Positions 27,272 through 36,250 of a stretch of 40,876 bases of DNA are shown one piece after another. The DNA is taken from positions 1 through 40,876 of the forward strand of contig CAINNF010000016.1 of the NCBI GenBank assembly GCA_903851045.1, written 5' to 3'. The DNA is from Candidatus Adlerbacteria bacterium. GTDB lineage: Bacteria > Patescibacteriota > Minisyncoccia > Phycocordibacterales > SBAW01. A program made the translations under genes and the position numbers. Under the pieces are notes generated by a model. It saw only the letters and a program-made list of their open reading frames with translations, was not told the DNA's origin and did no database searches. Each line of letters begins with the position of its first letter. Position 1 is the stretch's first letter.

Positions 27272-28713
27272 AAGACATTTTTAAAAGGATCATTGCTGCA
27301 ACACTTCGTTTCGAGGCGAAGCTGATACTCAAAAAGTACCGTCCGCGCATCATCGCGGTCACTGGGAGCGTGGGGAAGACATCGACCAAGGACGCTATCT
27401 TCGCGGTCCTCGCGGACGACAAGCATGTGCGCAAGAGCGATAAAAGTTTCAACAGCGAGATCGGGCTGCCGCTTACGATCATTGGTGTACCAAACGCCTG
27501 GAGCAACCCGTTGCGCTGGCTGCAGAACATCATGGATGGCCTGTTGCTCGTCCTCATTCGGACCGATTATCCGAAGTGGCTCGTGCTCGAAGTGGGCGCC
27601 GACCGACCGGGCGATATCAGTTCGCTTGCATCGTGGCTCTCGGTCGATGTGGCAGTGGTCACGCGACTACCCGAAGTACCGGTGCATGTCGAGTACTTCT
27701 CCTCGCCGGAGGAGGTAGCTGCGGAAAAAGCTTCGATCATCAACGCGTTGCATCCCGACGGTACACTGGTCGTGTATGCGGACGATGCTCGGGTCGATAT
27801 GTTACGCGAAAAAGCCCTCGCGAAAGGAGCACACGTTGTCACGTTCGGGTTATCGAGCACTGCCGATGTACAAGGCAGAGACTTCGCGCCATTTTCTCAA
27901 GAAGACACTGGCCCGTGGCCGGTTGGAATGCGGGCGACCATCATGATGGGCGAGGAGGGGTCGGTGTCGATCGCTGGCGTACTCGGATCGCCCGCCTTGT
28001 TGTCGGCCATTGCGGCTGCCGCGGTGGGGAAGGCGCTTGGAATGCGTGTCGACCAGATCACGCGGTCACTGGGTCGATACGAGCCACCCAACGGCCGTAT
28101 GCGCCTTTTGCCAGGGCTGAAGGGGTCGCTCATAATCGACGACACCTATAACTCGTCGCCTGCGGCTGTCGAGGCGGCGCTTGAGACGCTTCGTTCGATC
28201 AAGCGAAGCGCGTCTGGGAGCGCCATACCTGCGGATGGCATCACTCCCGTCCGGCGAATCGCGTCTGGGAGCGCCATACCTGCGGATGGCATCACTCCCG
28301 TCCGGCGGATTGCGTCTGGGAGCGCCATACCTGCGGATGGCATCACTCCCGTCCGGCGGATCGCCGTTCTGGGTGACATGCTTGAGCTTGGTCGGCATAG
28401 TGTCGATGAACATCGCAAGGTGGGTGCTTTGGTGGCGAAGTGTGCGGATATGCTCGTGACGGTCGGGTTTCGGGCGCGAGACATCGCTATTGGTGCGCTT
28501 GATGCCGGCATGGCAGATGGTGCTATCTTGCAGTATGAAGAAGCGTCGAAGGCGGGCGAAGAGTTGCAAGCGATGCTCGATGACCACGACTGCGTATTGG
28601 TGAAGGGTTCGCAAAGTATACGGACCGAGAAGATCGTCGAGCGTCTGATGCTCGAACCCGAAAAAGCCGAAGCCTTGTTGGTCCGACAAGAGGCGAATTG
28701 GCGACGACGCTAA
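27268..28713 (+). CDS. murF: MurF-type UDP-MurNAc-pentapeptide synthetase (Mur ligase)
   Basis: AVTGSVGKTSTKDA P-loop, LVLEVGADRPGDI, IIDDTYNSSPAAVEAALETL, RIAVLGDMLELG motifs; contains a repeat insertion. Confidence 0.9.
   Translation: MKDIFKRIIAATLRFEAKLILKKYRPRIIAVTGSVGKTSTKDAIFAVLADDKHVRKSDKSFNSEIGLPLTIIGVPNAWSNPLRWLQNIMDGLLLVLIRTDYPKWLVLEVGADRPGDISSLASWLSVDVAVVTRLPEVPVHVEYFSSPEEVAAEKASIINALHPDGTLVVYADDARVDMLREKALAKGAHVVTFGLSSTADVQGRDFAPFSQEDTGPWPVGMRATIMMGEEGSVSIAGVLGSPALLSAIAAAAVGKALGMRVDQITRSLGRYEPPNGRMRLLPGLKGSLIIDDTYNSSPAAVEAALETLRSIKRSASGSAIPADGITPVRRIASGSAIPADGITPVRRIASGSAIPADGITPVRRIAVLGDMLELGRHSVDEHRKVGALVAKCADMLVTVGFRARDIAIGALDAGMADGAILQYEEASKAGEELQAMLDDHDCVLVKGSQSIRTEKIVERLMLEPEKAEALLVRQEANWRRR
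28210..28362 (+). repeat. Three tandem 51-bp in-frame repeats inside murF
   Basis: gcgtctgggagcgccatacctgcggatggcatcactcccgtccggcg(a/g)at(c/t) at 28210, 28261, 28312; encodes (ASGSAIPADGITPVRRI)x3; each unit has nested inverted repeats GGGAG/CTCCC and GCCAT/ATGGC. Confidence 0.95.
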
Positions 28714-29252
28714 CTCTGTAGATACACAAGCATCGTGTCCGCATCCGACACCTCGAACGGGTCGGTGGGGCAGTCGTCGGAGAATCCCGGCTCGCTGAAA
28801 AGTTTTTTGATGATGCCGTCTTCGACGAGCATCGAATACCGCCAACTGCGTTCGCCAAACCCGAGGTTCTCCTTCTTGACGAGCATGCCCATCCCACGGG
28901 TGAACGCCGCGTTGCCGTCGGGGAGCATCTTCACCTTCGTGATACCAAGTTTGTCGGCCCACTGCTTCATAACGAACGCATCGTTGACCGAGAGGCAGTA
29001 TACCTCGTCGACACCGAGCGCCTTGAACTCGTCGTATCGTTTCTCGAACCCGGGTGCATGGGTCGACGAACAGGTCGGCGTGAACGCGCCAGGGAGACCG
29101 AAAAGTACGACCTTCTTCCCCGTAAAGATCTCGCTCGTCGACACATCCTGCCAACGATACGGGTTCTCGCCCCCGACCGACTCATCACGAACACGTGTCT
29201 TAAACATAACGTCCGGCACAGGGGACCCTTCGCTGATTGGTTGTTGCGACAT
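28710..29252 (-). CDS. Peroxiredoxin (Prx5/AhpE-type)
   Basis: KKVVLFGLPGAFTPTCSSTHAPGFEKRYDEFKALGVDEVYCLSVNDAFVMKQWADKLG. Confidence 0.92.
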   Translation of the reverse strand: MSQQPISEGSPVPDVMFKTRVRDESVGGENPYRWQDVSTSEIFTGKKVVLFGLPGAFTPTCSSTHAPGFEKRYDEFKALGVDEVYCLSVNDAFVMKQWADKLGITKVKMLPDGNAAFTRGMGMLVKKENLGFGERSWRYSMLVEDGIIKKLFSEPGFSDDCPTDPFEVSDADTMLVYLQS

Positions 29253-29278
29253 ATGTTCAGTATAAAGTATTTTCAATG

Positions 29279-29305
29279 AAAAAGCCCCGACATGTGGTCG
29301 GGGCC
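29279..29305 (-). terminator. Rho-independent terminator
   Basis: On the minus strand: GCCCCGAC-CACAT-GTCGGGGC followed by TTTTT. Confidence 0.85.
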
Positions 29306-29331
29306 AAAGGTTGTATGGACGATGCTTGTGT

Positions 29332-30459
29332 CTAGTGTCGCCACAGAGGGCTGATGACGAGCGCCAGGTGTCTGCGAAGCTGGGCTTGCACGAAATTCTT
29401 CGTGTGTACTTCTTGATGTTCGGACGTATCGCCGAACAGGAGGCTGACCTTGCGGGGAAGCGGTCCCAGTATGACCAGCTGGCAATCCTTCCAAGCGACC
29501 GTAAGTTGTGTCGCAAGACTGCGCTGAGCGGACTCCCGGTCGCCGATCTCGTCAATCAGACCAAGTTGGAGAGCTTTTTGGGCGCCAAAGACGACCGCTC
29601 CTAGTTCGCGAAGCGTCTCTGTCGTGATCGCCCTGCGTCCTGCGATGTGAGCGATAAAGGCTTCGTAGGTCTGATGGAGCACGTCTTGGAGGCTCCTTTC
29701 TGCGACCGGATCCGGTGTGGTAAAGGGGTCGCCAAGATCCTTGCCCCGCCCTTCATGCAAGGTGTGAGAGGTGATCCGAGCGGCTTCGACGCCGGTGCCG
29801 AGCAGTCCCGGCTTGAGCGCAGTCACATCCTCGAAATGCATCAGGCTTGGGCCGATCACCCCGACACTCCCAAGGATAGCTTGCGGGTCGGCGATGATCT
29901 TCGAAGCGCCCATCATGGCCCACATGCCGCCAGAGGCAGAAAGGCCACCAACGTAGCATACGACCGGCTTCTCCGCGTCCTTGCACGCCTGGAGTCCTTC
30001 GAAGAGAGCTCGTGAACCGATGATCGTGCCGCCCGGAGTGTTCATGTGTACGAACACGCCCGCGAGTTGCTTCACGGTACTCAGACGTTTCAGGGTGTTG
30101 CCCAGCTCGATACCGAAGACAGGATTGTCTTCCCACGGCTTCTGTTTGTGTTGTGCGTATCCTTCATCAAGGATCGGTCCGGAAACCGGGACGACCACGA
30201 CGACGGGATGCTTTTTGATTCGGCCAAGTCGTTCGACGAGACGTGGGGCAAGTTGATAGATGCATTGCGTGCCCTTGACACCGCCATCCCAGAATTGCAA
30301 CCACAAGCCCTTTTCGCGGCCCACGCGTCGCAGCAAGGCGAGCGCGACAAGTATCACGACGAACCAGAGAGATCCGACGTGGAACTGGAAATACGGGTGT
30401 ATGAACCCGATCCCGCCCCAGTCGACAGACAGATGAATACCGAAGAGTGTGAGGTCCAT
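29332..30459 (-). CDS. S49 family (SppA-like) signal peptide peptidase
   Basis: GVFVHMNTPGGTIIGSRALFEGLQ, VVCYVGGLSASGGMWAMMGASKIIADPQAILGSVGVIG; N-terminal TM. Confidence 0.88.
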   Translation of the reverse strand: MDLTLFGIHLSVDWGGIGFIHPYFQFHVGSLWFVVILVALALLRRVGREKGLWLQFWDGGVKGTQCIYQLAPRLVERLGRIKKHPVVVVVPVSGPILDEGYAQHKQKPWEDNPVFGIELGNTLKRLSTVKQLAGVFVHMNTPGGTIIGSRALFEGLQACKDAEKPVVCYVGGLSASGGMWAMMGASKIIADPQAILGSVGVIGPSLMHFEDVTALKPGLLGTGVEAARITSHTLHEGRGKDLGDPFTTPDPVAERSLQDVLHQTYEAFIAHIAGRRAITTETLRELGAVVFGAQKALQLGLIDEIGDRESAQRSLATQLTVAWKDCQLVILGPLPRKVSLLFGDTSEHQEVHTKNFVQAQLRRHLALVISPLWRH

Positions 30460-30517
30460 GTGGCACCTTGAGTAAGAGGGACGTCCATGCACAAGCTAAT
30501 TGATACGTCCCGGTAAG

Positions 30518-31471
30518 TCAATGAGGCGCACGGAGCCAGTGTTTTTGGAGGAGGAGTTTGAAGATGATGATCATGACGAACCATGGGATGATCGACACTG
30601 TTATGAGAATGACGTTCTCCGGCGACGGGAAATAGGTGGTGACGAGATAAAGCGCTAGGGTAAAGTTCATGTTCGAGATGCCCACAGTGAGCGTGATGCG
30701 GTCCTTGAAGGTCGTGTGTGCGGAGAATCCGAAGCCTGCGACGTAGAAGACGAGCATCATGCCGCTCGTGACGAGGAGGTACCACCCAAGCGTCAGGAGC
30801 GAGAAATGGGAGAGCGCGACCTGTGACTGTTTCGCCAGCACTCCCGTGGTGAGCAGACCGAGCATGAGTATCGATGCATGGCCCAAGTATGGTTCGCTGC
30901 GCTCGACCATGCGTGGCACGCTGTGTCGCACAACCCATGCGAACGAAAGCGGGACCACTATCACTTCGGCTATCGAGAGCGCCATGGGCCAAAACGGTAC
31001 ATGCACCGAGACCCCCGCGAGCGTCTTGATGACCAGAGGAATGGTGATCGGCGCCAGCAGCGACGACGTGAGTGTCGCGACCACGGCGAGTGAGGGGCGA
31101 CCGCCGATGATGTCGGCGAACAACGGTGAGGACATCGCGGACGGCACGGTCGCGAGCACGAGGAGGGGGAGCGCGAGCGGTGGGCAGAGCACGAGCGCCG
31201 GGATGTAGATGGCGATCGGCAAGAGAACGAGCTTCGCGATGTTGAACAGGATGATGGTTCGTGGATGTCGACCGACCGCCGTCACCTCTTTGAGCGGTAT
31301 CTTGAGCGCGCTAAAGAAGATGATCCCCGCGAGCGTCACGGTCGTGTAGTCGGACAAGAAAGCGAGTTGGAAGCGTCCGAACCAGCCGAACATGCCCGCG
31401 CACACAAGTACAAACAGATAAAAGTTAAGCGGTTCACGCAAGCGACGGATATATGCCCTGAACGTATGCAT
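30518..31471 (-). CDS. SBF/bile acid:sodium symporter-like membrane protein
   Basis: Multi-TM protein with IIFFSALKIPLKEV, VPSAMSSPLFADIIGG; family call by resemblance. Confidence 0.55.
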   Translation of the reverse strand: MHTFRAYIRRLREPLNFYLFVLVCAGMFGWFGRFQLAFLSDYTTVTLAGIIFFSALKIPLKEVTAVGRHPRTIILFNIAKLVLLPIAIYIPALVLCPPLALPLLVLATVPSAMSSPLFADIIGGRPSLAVVATLTSSLLAPITIPLVIKTLAGVSVHVPFWPMALSIAEVIVVPLSFAWVVRHSVPRMVERSEPYLGHASILMLGLLTTGVLAKQSQVALSHFSLLTLGWYLLVTSGMMLVFYVAGFGFSAHTTFKDRITLTVGISNMNFTLALYLVTTYFPSPENVILITVSIIPWFVMIIIFKLLLQKHWLRAPH

Positions 31472-31551
31472 AAGCGGTACGGTGTCTCAGTAGTATACCA
31501 GGAACCGTAGGTGGTGGGGTTTGTGTGGAGCTGGTCTGGTAAGGTGTGTGA

Positions 31552-31586
31552 GAAAAGACCCCAACGATCGAGTGATCGCTGGGGTC
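31552..31586 (-). terminator. Rho-independent terminator
   Basis: On the minus strand: GACCCCAgCGATC-actc-GATCGtTGGGGTC followed by TTTTC. Confidence 0.85.
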
Positions 31587-31604
31587 GAGGTGTTCGGATG
31601 CTCG

Positions 31605-33164
31605 TTAGCCGAGCGTGTCCGTGGCGAGTATCTGCCACAGCAGTTGCTGGCTAAGCGGGAGCGTACCGAAGAACTTCTTCAGGCGCGCTTGTTCCCGGTT
31701 CAACATCCGCTCACGCGCTTGCGTGAGTTCGAGCAGTTTCAGGTGTCGCGGGCTCGCGGGTTCGATCTCGAAGATATGGAACCCATGCTCAGGGTGTTCG
31801 TGTACCAGACCTGCGGTGCGCAAGATCACGAGCGCGGCATTGACCCGTGACACGTACGCCTCGGAGTCTTTTATTTTTTCGGACTGCTCGGCACCTTGTC
31901 GGACCAGATGCATGAAGGTGCCGAGCTTGAAGGCGGTACGCTTGTCCGGTTCTTTCTTCAGGTACGCGCGCAGCAGGCGTGCGTGCACTGTTTCGACGAA
32001 TGGGTACGAGGGCGCGTTCCTTTCCAGCTGGAAGCGTTGCTGTGCGAACCCGTCTCCCAGGAGGCAGGTGGTGCACAAGGACGGCTTGCCGTCTCGACCC
32101 CCACGGCCGATCTGCTGCGCATAGTCGACCAAGGTCAGCGGAGGTTGCAGGTGTATCACCTGCCTGACATCCGGACGATCGATGCCCATCCCGAACGCCG
32201 ATGTGGCGAAGATGAGCGGACGACGGTCGTGCAAGAAACCATGCAGTGCCCGGCGTTTTACCTCATATGCCAGGTCAGCGTTGAAGGCGAAGGGTGTGTA
32301 CCCAAACTTATCACAGAGCCATCGTTGCGGTCCATCGTCGAAACGCTCGAAGTACCGGATGGTCCTGTCGACCGAGCCGCAGAACACGATCGTCGGTCCC
32401 GCGAACTCCTCGGTGCACAGCAGTCGTTCAAGCATCGCTATGCGCGCGGCACCGAGCGTCGGACCATGCGTGATCGGTGTGTTCGACGACTCCGCCGACA
32501 GAAGGAGGTTTTGCCGCAGAGGGTCGACCACGATCCGCACACACCCCTCGCGTAGCGGTAACCGCTGTCGGATATCGCTCTCGATCTTCGGGTCGATCGT
32601 CGCACTGAGCGCGAGACATTGGGGGATCTTCATCCGAGCGACGGCCAGCTTTATGCGCTGGTAGTCCGGACGAAAGCCGTCGCCCCAGGTGCTCACGCAG
32701 TGTGCCTCGTCCACCGCGACCATATCGAACTGTACGGTGCTGAACGTCTCCACGAACATCTTGCTTTGCAGCAGTTCCGGCGAGATGTACAGGAAACTCG
32801 GTTCGGTGCGTCTTGCTGTCTTGAAGTAGAACCGTACTGCCGTCTGTTGAGCCTCCGTCATGTGAGAGTGGAGTGCGAAGGCTTTGATCCCGCGCGCACG
32901 GAGCGCCTTGATCTGATCCTCCTGCAGCGCGATGAGTGGCGACACTACGAGCGTGCGGCAATTGCGGATGATCGTCGGGATCTGAAAGCAAGCCGACTTG
33001 CCTCCGCCCGTGGGCATGATGCACAGCACGTCATCGCCCCGCACGGCCGCCCTGATAGCGGCGTCCTGTGCCTCGAACAACCGTTCGAACCCAAAGACCG
33101 ACAGAGCAGCACGCATCCGGTCGGTGTCGACACCCCATCCAACGTCCTCTGACGTGATATCCAT
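31605..33164 (-). CDS. RecQ-like ATP-dependent DNA helicase
   Basis: IMPTGGGKSACFQIP (Walker A), VDEAHCVSTWGDGFRPDY, LALSATIDPKI, FATSAFGMGIDRPDVRQVIHLQPP, QQIGRGGRDG motifs. Confidence 0.9.
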   Translation of the reverse strand: MDITSEDVGWGVDTDRMRAALSVFGFERLFEAQDAAIRAAVRGDDVLCIMPTGGGKSACFQIPTIIRNCRTLVVSPLIALQEDQIKALRARGIKAFALHSHMTEAQQTAVRFYFKTARRTEPSFLYISPELLQSKMFVETFSTVQFDMVAVDEAHCVSTWGDGFRPDYQRIKLAVARMKIPQCLALSATIDPKIESDIRQRLPLREGCVRIVVDPLRQNLLLSAESSNTPITHGPTLGAARIAMLERLLCTEEFAGPTIVFCGSVDRTIRYFERFDDGPQRWLCDKFGYTPFAFNADLAYEVKRRALHGFLHDRRPLIFATSAFGMGIDRPDVRQVIHLQPPLTLVDYAQQIGRGGRDGKPSLCTTCLLGDGFAQQRFQLERNAPSYPFVETVHARLLRAYLKKEPDKRTAFKLGTFMHLVRQGAEQSEKIKDSEAYVSRVNAALVILRTAGLVHEHPEHGFHIFEIEPASPRHLKLLELTQARERMLNREQARLKKFFGTLPLSQQLLWQILATDTLG

Positions 33165-33259
33165 GTATAGAACTCCCTAACCCAGTGAAAAAGTAATATA
33201 AACAAACAGGTTTGTCAAATAAGCAGCAACAATCAGAGCGAAAGTTCACCACGTACGTA

Positions 33260-33287
33260 TTGACATATTATATATTGTAAGTATACT
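33260..33287 (+). promoter_or_regulatory. Sigma70-type promoter
   Basis: TTGACA-16 bp-TATACT upstream of the 33316 ORF. Confidence 0.75.
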
Positions 33288-33315
33288 ATTGCCAGTTTTC
33301 GAAGGAGACCGGGCG

Positions 33316-33603
33316 ATGAAAATTATCTATGCGGTACGATACACCGACGGTACGACCGGGGCGGTGGAGCTCGAGAAGCCTCCTGGAGCCCATCCCACAT
33401 CCATCGATGCTGCTGTGGCAGCGATTCTTGCTGCCGAGAAGACAGGAAAGCGCGTGGACCGGCTCGGCTGGGCAAATCCGCGAGGTTCTGTATCGGTGGG
33501 AATACTTTTTGAAGATATCACGAGGTCTCGAGCTGAAGTGCTGGAGACTTTCAAGAAGGGTGCCCCACAAAGGTTCCGCACACTGTTTGGGAGTGGGAAC
33601 TGA
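33316..33603 (+). CDS. Small hypothetical protein (~95 aa)
   Basis: GAAGGAGACC before ATG (MKIIYAVRYTDGTTGAVELEK...); promoter and terminator present. Confidence 0.75.
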   Translation: MKIIYAVRYTDGTTGAVELEKPPGAHPTSIDAAVAAILAAEKTGKRVDRLGWANPRGSVSVGILFEDITRSRAEVLETFKKGAPQRFRTLFGSGN

Positions 33604-33621
33604 TCTCACTTCGGGGTCGAG

Positions 33622-33664
33622 CCCGCCACAAAGAGCCCTCCGCGGTTTCCGTGGCGGGTTTTTT
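33622..33664 (+). terminator. Rho-independent terminator
   Basis: CCCGCCAC ... GTGGCGGG-TTTTTT. Confidence 0.85.
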
Positions 33665-33779
33665 GTATGGTGCCTCTTGGCACACCCTCACTCTAAATGT
33701 CCTCAACAAACCTTTTGGTGTAGATGTGTTACACCCACTTATCCTGTTGAACACACAACATGCTTGAGGTTGTGTATGA

Positions 33780-33807
33780 AAAAGGGCTACCCTGAAGTGG
33801 GTAGCCC
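33780..33807 (-). terminator. Rho-independent terminator
   Basis: On the minus strand: GGGCTACCC-acttca-GGGTAGCCC-TTTTT. Confidence 0.85.
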
Positions 33808-33831
33808 CGTGACGCTAAGCCCGGCAGATGT

Positions 33832-34251
33832 TCAGTTGGCCCTCGCCCTCGCCATCGCTGCCTGGAGCATCTCGCTGAGGTCGAAGCCTCCACAGTCACC
33901 GCCACACGCCATCTTGAGGCCGACGACCTGCCAGCCCTTGCAGATCTTGACGCCATCGTACTCGGTCGACGGCACGCGCGTCGCGAGCGCATCGAAGAAG
34001 ATGGCCCGAAGTGCGTCGCGACGCTGCTTCGCCTCGTTGGAACGCTGCTCGGCCGCGATCACTTCTTTAGTGATCTCGTCGAGCAGGTTGTGCAGGTGCT
34101 GCAGATGCACGGGGACCGTGCCTATGACGGTATCCTGCGCAGGATCGAACGTGCCGAGGGTGGCCGTTGCTGCCGGTTCACCCGTGCGAGCGAGTGCTTC
34201 GGCGATCCGCTGGGCGATGTCGAGGATGGGGTCGTTTTTCGTGTTGGTCAC
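33832..34251 (-). CDS. Hypothetical protein (139 aa) with CGGDC motif
   Basis: MTNTKNDPILDIAQRIAEALA...ACGGDCGGFDLSEML; TTGACA (34340-34345 minus) upstream, terminator downstream. Confidence 0.7.
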   Translation of the reverse strand: MTNTKNDPILDIAQRIAEALARTGEPAATATLGTFDPAQDTVIGTVPVHLQHLHNLLDEITKEVIAAEQRSNEAKQRRDALRAIFFDALATRVPSTEYDGVKICKGWQVVGLKMACGGDCGGFDLSEMLQAAMARARAN

Positions 34252-34484
34252 GACAGTCTCCTTGTGGATATTTGACTCTAGGAACTTCTGTAAGAACTGG
34301 GTACTCGAAGCCGCATAATACTAGTAGGTTTCATATATTTGTCAAACATGCTCACCATACCTCACCCTTGTGCCACCCCACGACGTTCTGGGGGTGAGAA
34401 CTTTACAAAAAACTAACATTATTGTATCGTGTTCTTTGGCTAATAAGGTGTTGGTTATGTGTACCACCGGGAAAGGAGAACGCT

Positions 34485-34757
34485 GTGGCAAAGGTCCTTC
34501 AAGAAGGCTGCATTGTGGTGTGTGGGTACTGCGGAACGAAGTTTTCTTTCGAACCTCATGAGGCTCACGCCTCGTTCAAGAACGTACCCGCAGGTTATTC
34601 CCCAGAGGAGGAGGCGTACGAAAGAGTCTCGTTCCAGACTCCGTGTCCGAAATGCCACCAGCCTGTCGATGCCGAAACGGCGCTTGGGCCGGCAGGTAAA
34701 CGGGCCGCGGAAGCCCGCGCACGAAGTGCGCGCGCAATAGGAAATCACGATCTGTAA
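34485..34757 (+). CDS. Small zinc-ribbon-like protein
   Basis: GTG start after AAAGGAGAAC; VVCGYCGTKFSFEP...TPCPKCHQPVD gives two CxxC pairs. Confidence 0.65.
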   Translation: MAKVLQEGCIVVCGYCGTKFSFEPHEAHASFKNVPAGYSPEEEAYERVSFQTPCPKCHQPVDAETALGPAGKRAAEARARSARAIGNHDL

Positions 34758-34769
34758 TACGTGCCGACC

Positions 34770-34809
34770 CTCGCTGAGACCGTCCGACCAGGATCAGGAT
34801 CTCAGCGAG
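34770..34809. other. Hairpin
   Basis: CTCGCTGAGA ... TCTCAGCGAG 10-bp perfect stem in an intergenic region. Confidence 0.6.
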
Positions 34810-34877
34810 ACAGGCATCGTGCGACAGCAGGAAGTCAGGCGACGCATCAACGCTCGTCCTCGCTAAACTAATTTCTG

Positions 34878-34916
34878 CCGCCATATGGAGAGTTATTCCT
34901 CCATACGGCGGTTTTC
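34878..34916 (+). terminator. Rho-independent terminator
   Basis: CCGCCATATGGAG-agttatt-CTCCATACGGCGG-TTTT (one mismatch). Confidence 0.75.
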
Positions 34917-34944
34917 CATTTTTACCAAACATGTTTTGATCTGT

Positions 34945-35015
34945 GACCCTATGGGGAACCGAACCCCAATTTACGCTGTGAGAGGGCGCTGTCCTAACCG
35001 TTAGACGATAGGGTG
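34945..35015 (-). tRNA. tRNA-Glu(CUC)-like
   Basis: Minus-strand cloverleaf: CACCCTA-TC-GTCT-AACGGTTA-GGAC-A-GCGCC-CTCTCAC-AGCGT-AAAT-TGGGG-TTCGGTT-CCCCA-TAGGGTC. Anticodon CTC with T33/A37; no encoded CCA; 1-72 and 31-39 mismatched and G58 instead of A58. Confidence 0.7.
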
Positions 35016-35084
35016 TAGTAGCAACAACACATCCTAACAGAAAAGAAAAGGGTAGGCAAAGCGCTTAACGGTTCTATTGACGTA

Positions 35085-35112
35085 TTGACAGTTGCGTGTT
35101 TGTGTGTATAAT
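35085..35112 (+). promoter_or_regulatory. Full-consensus sigma70 promoter
   Basis: TTGACA-16 bp-TATAAT upstream of the 35187 gene. Confidence 0.8.
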
Positions 35113-35186
35113 TTAGACGGAAAATGGTGGTATAAGGCCGCCATGCGTTCGGTTCCATAACAACACAGACAAGAGAAAGGTCTCAC

Positions 35187-36212
35187 ATGTCTCGGCTCAA
35201 GCTGTACGCTGTTGGCGAGCGCGAACTGTTCGTCATGGGTGGCGATCAAGTCGTCGCGACGGTCAAGCTTAACCATCAACGGTGCATGACCGAAGTTGTG
35301 CTCCGTGCTGACACCTCCGACGAGGTGCAGGTGGACACGCTTCGCCTCGTGGTGACGCGCGTGCACTGGTTCGTGCGCAGGCTCACTATCGATCAGATCA
35401 CCGCGCTCGATCGTGACGCTCTCACGACCGAACTGCGCGCCGTCGGCATCGATGTCACCGTCGCGCTCTACAGGAACGTGCGGGAGGCGATCGACGCTGC
35501 GGTCAAGAAGGTGGGTGTCCCGACCCTGCGCTACGAGCAGGTACCGACACACCTATATGCCGACGGTACACTCCGCTTGGAGTTCGCGGTGGATCAACCA
35601 GATCGCTTCGTCTTCTGGAGGTACGAGTCGCGCCCAAGAGGTGTTGATGAGCTGCATATCGTGCCGTTCTACCACCCTGCGATGAACGAGTGGAAGCAGG
35701 TCGGCATGGTCAACGGCGATACCGACTACCTCATTCGAGGCAGGGCTATCGGGCATTTCTACTGCCCGATGGACGCGCAGACGGGGAATGATCTTCCGTA
35801 CAAGGGCTCCACCTGGAGTCATGTGGATCACCCGTTTCGTGCCGCAGGTCAGACGATGCAGCTCGAGGTGGATATCACGAAGATGTGTTCCGCCGAAGGT
35901 GTCGACGAACTCGCGGAAGTGCTGCGCGCTTCGCTCTGTCTCGACGAGACGTACGTGGCGATCAGCGGCGGCTTTCAAGCTCCGCTAAAATACCCGGACA
36001 ATCGTCTGATCGAGACCAAGCGCAAGTCGCCATATCCGAATGCAGGTCGTGGTGGACATGCCGCTCGCGGCTCCGAAGCGCACTGTGTGTGGGCATATCG
36101 CACGCTCCAGGAAGAAGGAGTTCTTGACAGGTCATACGTCCCCGCGTGGTTCGTGCGGGAAGGATGGCTCGAGATCTACGCAGGTGCCGAAGTCAAACCC
36201 GGCATCTTCTGA
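35187..36212 (+). CDS. Hypothetical protein (341 aa), no family recognised
   Basis: Long ORF with GAAAGG upstream of ATG and a strong promoter. Confidence 0.75.
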   Translation: MSRLKLYAVGERELFVMGGDQVVATVKLNHQRCMTEVVLRADTSDEVQVDTLRLVVTRVHWFVRRLTIDQITALDRDALTTELRAVGIDVTVALYRNVREAIDAAVKKVGVPTLRYEQVPTHLYADGTLRLEFAVDQPDRFVFWRYESRPRGVDELHIVPFYHPAMNEWKQVGMVNGDTDYLIRGRAIGHFYCPMDAQTGNDLPYKGSTWSHVDHPFRAAGQTMQLEVDITKMCSAEGVDELAEVLRASLCLDETYVAISGGFQAPLKYPDNRLIETKRKSPYPNAGRGGHAARGSEAHCVWAYRTLQEEGVLDRSYVPAWFVREGWLEIYAGAEVKPGIF

Positions 36213-36250
36213 TCTTCGCCTGCAGTCAACAGAAGTAGGAGTACGAGATC

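Noticed and set aside
28210-28362. Triplicated unit as a mini CRISPR array
   Set aside because: Units are contiguous with no spacers and lie in frame in a coding gene; no cas genes.
28066-29154. 362-aa minus-strand ORF spanning the murF repeats
   Set aside because: Repeats keep several frames open (51 bp is a multiple of 3); the murF frame carries conserved motifs on both sides of the repeats.
34576-34932. 118-aa minus-strand ORF opposite the zinc-ribbon gene
   Set aside because: Overlaps a terminator hairpin and the SD-supported plus-strand gene.
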